The notes under the pieces are model-generated. The model made no database searches, was not told the origin of the DNA, and saw only the letters and a program-made list of their open reading frames with translations. Shown here piece by piece: positions 61,443 through 64,000 of a stretch of 64,000 bases of DNA. Source of the DNA: an uncultured Coriobacteriaceae bacterium (lineage in GTDB: Bacteria > Actinomycetota > Coriobacteriia > Coriobacteriales > Atopobiaceae); assembly GCA_902777325.1 (NCBI GenBank), contig CACYTH010000003.1, positions 124,001 to 188,000 of the forward strand, given 5' to 3'. Positions within the stretch are counted from its first letter, which is position 1. Each line of letters starts with the position of its first letter. The position numbers and the translations under genes were made by a program.

Positions 61443-63284
61443 ATGGACCTCGACATCCGCCGCGTGATCAAGAGCATCCCCAAGGACCACGGCCCCGAGA
61501 CGCTGGCCGAGCTCACGACGCCGTGGGGAGAGGCCTTGGGCGACAAGGCCATCGCGTACGAGAGCAACCCGCGCCCGCTCATGGCGCGCGAGAGCTGGCA
61601 GTCGCTCGACGGCTGGTGGGAGTGCTCGTTCGTGCCGTGCGCCACGGCCTCTGCCGACTGGCAGACGGCCACGGCGCCCGAGTCCTTTGACCAGCGGATT
61701 CGCGTGCCGTTCTCGCCCGAGGCGTCCCTCTCGGGCGTGGGGCGCCAGCTGCAGCCGACGGAGCTTCTGTGGTACCGGCGTAGCTTTGCGACGCCGGAGC
61801 TGCCCGCGCGCGGCGTGTGCGTCCTTCACCTGGACGGCGTGGACCATGCCTGCTCGGTGTATGTCAATGGCAGCAAGGTGGCCGAGCACGAGGGTGCCTA
61901 CCTGCCCTTTGAGGCGGATGTCACCCATCTGTTGCGCGACGGCGAGGACAACGTGATCGAGCTGTGCGTGTACGACCCAAGCGAGACGGGCACGCAGCTG
62001 CGTGGCAAGCAGCGCCTGCAGCGCGGCGGCATGTGGTACACCGCGCAGTCGGGCATCTGGCAGTCGGTCTGGCTCGAGGTCATGCCACGTACCCATGTGG
62101 AAGACCTGCTCGTGGAGGCTGACCCTGAGGACGGCAGCGTGCTGGTGTCGGTGCGCGCGAGCGGCATCGCCATGCTCTCCGTGGAGCTGCGCGACGGAGG
62201 CGCGCTCATCGACCAGGGCATACAGTCGCGCCGCGTGGGCGGGCGGATGGAGCTCCAGCTTGCGGTGGACGACTTCGAGCTGTGGTCACCAGATAACCCG
62301 CACCTCTACGACCTGCACGTCAGCTATGGTGACGACGTGATCGACAGCTACTTTGCCTTCCGCACCGTGAGCGTGGAGGCCGACGAGCAGGGCGTGATGC
62401 GTCTCTGCCTCAACCATCGCCCGATCTTTGTGCGCGGCCTGCTTGACCAGGGCTATTGGCCCGACGGCCTGCTCACGGCACCCTGCGAGGACGCCATGGC
62501 CTTCGACCTGCGCGCGGTGCTGCGGTCGGACTTCAACCTGGTGCGCAAGCACATCAAGGTCGAGCCACAGCGCTTCTACGCGCTCTGCGACCGTATGGGC
62601 GTACTGGTGCTGCAGGACATGCCCAGCGGCGGCGACAAGCCGTCCGATCGCTGGTCGCGCGACATTCCCACGCTCGTGCGCAAGTCGTGGCACAGCCAGC
62701 GTGACGACACCGAGCGCGGCTACGCGCGCCTGGGGTCCACGGACGAGGCCTACCGCGACGAGTGGACCCGTACCTGCGAGGACGTGATTGGTCGGCTCTC
62801 GGCGCATCCGTGCGTGGTGGGCTGGGTGCTCTTCAACGAGTCGTGGGGGCAGTTCGACTCCGCGGCCGCGGCGCGGCTTGCCGCCGACCTCGACCCGTCG
62901 CGTCCCGTGGTGGCCGCCAGTGGCTGGTACGACCAAGGCGCAGGTGACATCCGCGGCGTCCACAACTACTTCCGCGGCATGCACATGTTTGCCGACCCCT
63001 ATGCGGGGCAGGGCGAGAAGCCCGCGCGCGTGCAGATGGTAACGGAGTTTGGCGGGCTCACCTGGCGTGTGGCCGACCACAGCCAGCTCGACCACACCTA
63101 CGGCTACGCGGAGTTCGAGACCAAGGATGCCTGGCGAGCCGCCCTCGACGAGATGCTCTCCCAGATGGACGCGCTCGAGGCGGAGGGCCTCTCGGGCTAC
63201 GTGTACACGCAGCTCACCGACGTGGAGGAGGAGACCAACGGCCTTCTCACCTACGACCGTCGCGTGGACAAGCTGGAGGAGTAG
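61443..63284 (+). CDS. GH2 family beta-glycosidase
   Basis: A 613-residue family 2 glycoside hydrolase: a sugar-binding jelly roll (residues about 40-210), an immunoglobulin-like middle (to about 310), and a TIM barrel. VLFNESWGQF near residue 465 carries the acid/base Glu and MVTEFGGL near residue 535 the nucleophile. It is shorter than classic beta-galactosidase and closest to the beta-glucuronidase or galactosidase-like group; the exact sugar cannot be told. No signal peptide, so it works on imported substrates. GAAAGGAC precedes the ATG at 61443. Confidence 0.92.
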   Translation: MDLDIRRVIKSIPKDHGPETLAELTTPWGEALGDKAIAYESNPRPLMARESWQSLDGWWECSFVPCATASADWQTATAPESFDQRIRVPFSPEASLSGVGRQLQPTELLWYRRSFATPELPARGVCVLHLDGVDHACSVYVNGSKVAEHEGAYLPFEADVTHLLRDGEDNVIELCVYDPSETGTQLRGKQRLQRGGMWYTAQSGIWQSVWLEVMPRTHVEDLLVEADPEDGSVLVSVRASGIAMLSVELRDGGALIDQGIQSRRVGGRMELQLAVDDFELWSPDNPHLYDLHVSYGDDVIDSYFAFRTVSVEADEQGVMRLCLNHRPIFVRGLLDQGYWPDGLLTAPCEDAMAFDLRAVLRSDFNLVRKHIKVEPQRFYALCDRMGVLVLQDMPSGGDKPSDRWSRDIPTLVRKSWHSQRDDTERGYARLGSTDEAYRDEWTRTCEDVIGRLSAHPCVVGWVLFNESWGQFDSAAAARLAADLDPSRPVVAASGWYDQGAGDIRGVHNYFRGMHMFADPYAGQGEKPARVQMVTEFGGLTWRVADHSQLDHTYGYAEFETKDAWRAALDEMLSQMDALEAEGLSGYVYTQLTDVEEETNGLLTYDRRVDKLEE

Positions 63285-63374
63285 CGCGGCCGACCTCTGC
63301 CGAACTCGTGAACATGGGGCAGACGTCTCCAATTCTGCGACACTAGGGTGGTAACCCAGTGAGAAGGAGTGCGT

Positions 63375-64000
63375 ATGGCCGAGTTCGTGTATCAGATGTA
63401 CAAGGCCCGTAAGGCCGTTGGTGACAAGGTCATTCTCGACGACGTGACCGTGGGCGTCTTCCCGGGCGCCAAGATCGGCGTGGTCGGTCCCAACGGCATG
63501 GGCAAGTCAACCCTGCTCAAGGTGATGGCCGGCCTTGAGGACGTCTCCAACGGCGAGGCGCACCTCTCGCCTGGCTACACCGTGGGGCTGCTCCAGCAGG
63601 AGCCGCCCCTCGACGAGGACAAGACCGTCCGCGAGAACATCGAGCAGGCCTTTGGCGCCATCATTGCCAAGATCGAGCGCTTCAACGCCATCAGTGAGGA
63701 GATGGCCGACCCCGACGCGGACTTCGACGCCCTTATGGCCGAGATGGGCAAGCTGCAGGACGAGATCGACGCCGCGAACGGCTGGGACCTGGACAGTCAG
63801 CTCTCGCAGGCGATGGACGCGCTGCAGTGCCCTGACCCCGACACGCCCGTCAGCGTGCTCTCCGGTGGCGAGCGCCGTCGCGTGGCCCTCTGCCGCCTGC
63901 TGCTCGAGGCCCCCGACCTGCTGCTTCTCGACGAGCCGACCAACCACCTCGATGCGGAGTCAGTGCTCTGGCTGGAGCAGTTCCTCCATCGCTATCCCGG
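63375..64000 (+). CDS. ettA: EttA, energy-dependent translational throttle (5' part)
   Basis: The first 208 residues of an ABC-F protein, cut by the window end. GVVGPNGMGKSTL is Walker A (Met in the usual Ala place), VLSGGERRRVALCRLLL the signature and LLLLDEPTNHLDAES Walker B of the first ATPase domain. The MAEFVYQMYKARKAVGD-like start and the ARM-type insertion near residue 95 match EttA, which gates the first steps of translation in response to ATP/ADP. GAAGGAG precedes the ATG. Confidence 0.92.
   Translation, partial: MAEFVYQMYKARKAVGDKVILDDVTVGVFPGAKIGVVGPNGMGKSTLLKVMAGLEDVSNGEAHLSPGYTVGLLQQEPPLDEDKTVRENIEQAFGAIIAKIERFNAISEEMADPDADFDALMAEMGKLQDEIDAANGWDLDSQLSQAMDALQCPDPDTPVSVLSGGERRRVALCRLLLEAPDLLLLDEPTNHLDAESVLWLEQFLHRYP

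Overview
The window is high-GC DNA (roughly 64 percent by eye) with short intergenic gaps and GGAGG-type ribosome sites. It is rich in sugar-uptake and glycosidase genes. EIIBC- and CelB-type PTS genes, EFR1 ferredoxin, DUF3990 and TIGR04076 proteins, and GGGACA-type intergenic palindromes together suggest an anaerobic, host-associated coriobacterium (Atopobiaceae, Olsenella-like). This is inferred from gene content. No rRNA or tRNA was seen that could confirm it.

Layout. 0-10.7 kb: ChbG-type deacetylase, MFS transporter, a flavodoxin/SCP2-like/membrane fusion protein, a GH1 6-phospho-beta-glucosidase whose acid/base Glu is Gln, an MBL-fold hydrolase, an aldo/keto reductase, YdcF, a TIGR04076 protein, a YczE-like membrane protein and an amidohydrolase. 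10.7-13 kb: a palindromic element, two-domain polyphosphate:AMP phosphotransferase and a SnoaL-like protein. 13-20.2 kb: a glycoside locus with GH78 alpha-L-rhamnosidase, PTS EIIBC, ROK sugar kinase, AraC regulator and divergent esterase. 20.5-24 kb: Fe-alcohol dehydrogenase, EFR1 ferredoxin and a RES-domain protein. 24-29.4 kb: a decayed stretch with a 5'-truncated Fic gene, a CelB-type EIIC fragment, a GH3 (NagZ-like) remnant and a second palindromic element. Intact ADP-ribosylglycohydrolase, LysR and aldo/keto reductase genes lie among them.

29.4-43.1 kb: MgtA Mg2+ ATPase with a candidate leader peptide, Eis-like acetyltransferase, AEC transporter, Nudix, a DUF975/CmpB-like membrane protein, a 35-residue membrane peptide gene, amidohydrolase, CPBP protease, a GH1 gene broken by one in-frame TAG, and an ABC exporter. 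43.3-54.2 kb: a DAACS-type transporter with an extra N-terminal domain, a PTS-IIB/ROK-like fusion protein, an AIM24-like protein, DUF1848, two nitroreductases, an aldo/keto reductase, a lectin-fold protein, a frameshifted DUF3990 gene, a cinnamoyl-esterase-like hydrolase and a HAD phosphatase. 54.2-64 kb: a macrodomain plus class M sirtuin pair, a threonine-aldolase-like enzyme, a polysaccharide deacetylase, a secreted coiled-coil protein, YfbR-like nucleotidase, GH2 glycosidase and the start of EttA.

Functionally the window looks like a kit for importing and cutting glycosides, many probably plant derived (GH78, GH1, GH2, esterases, PTS, ROK kinase), plus redox and stress enzymes. The best candidates for little-described biology are the PTS-IIB/ROK fusion, the GH1 with Glu-to-Gln, the sirtuin/macrodomain pair lacking its usual lipoyl partners, the MgtA leader peptide and the self-complementary intergenic elements.
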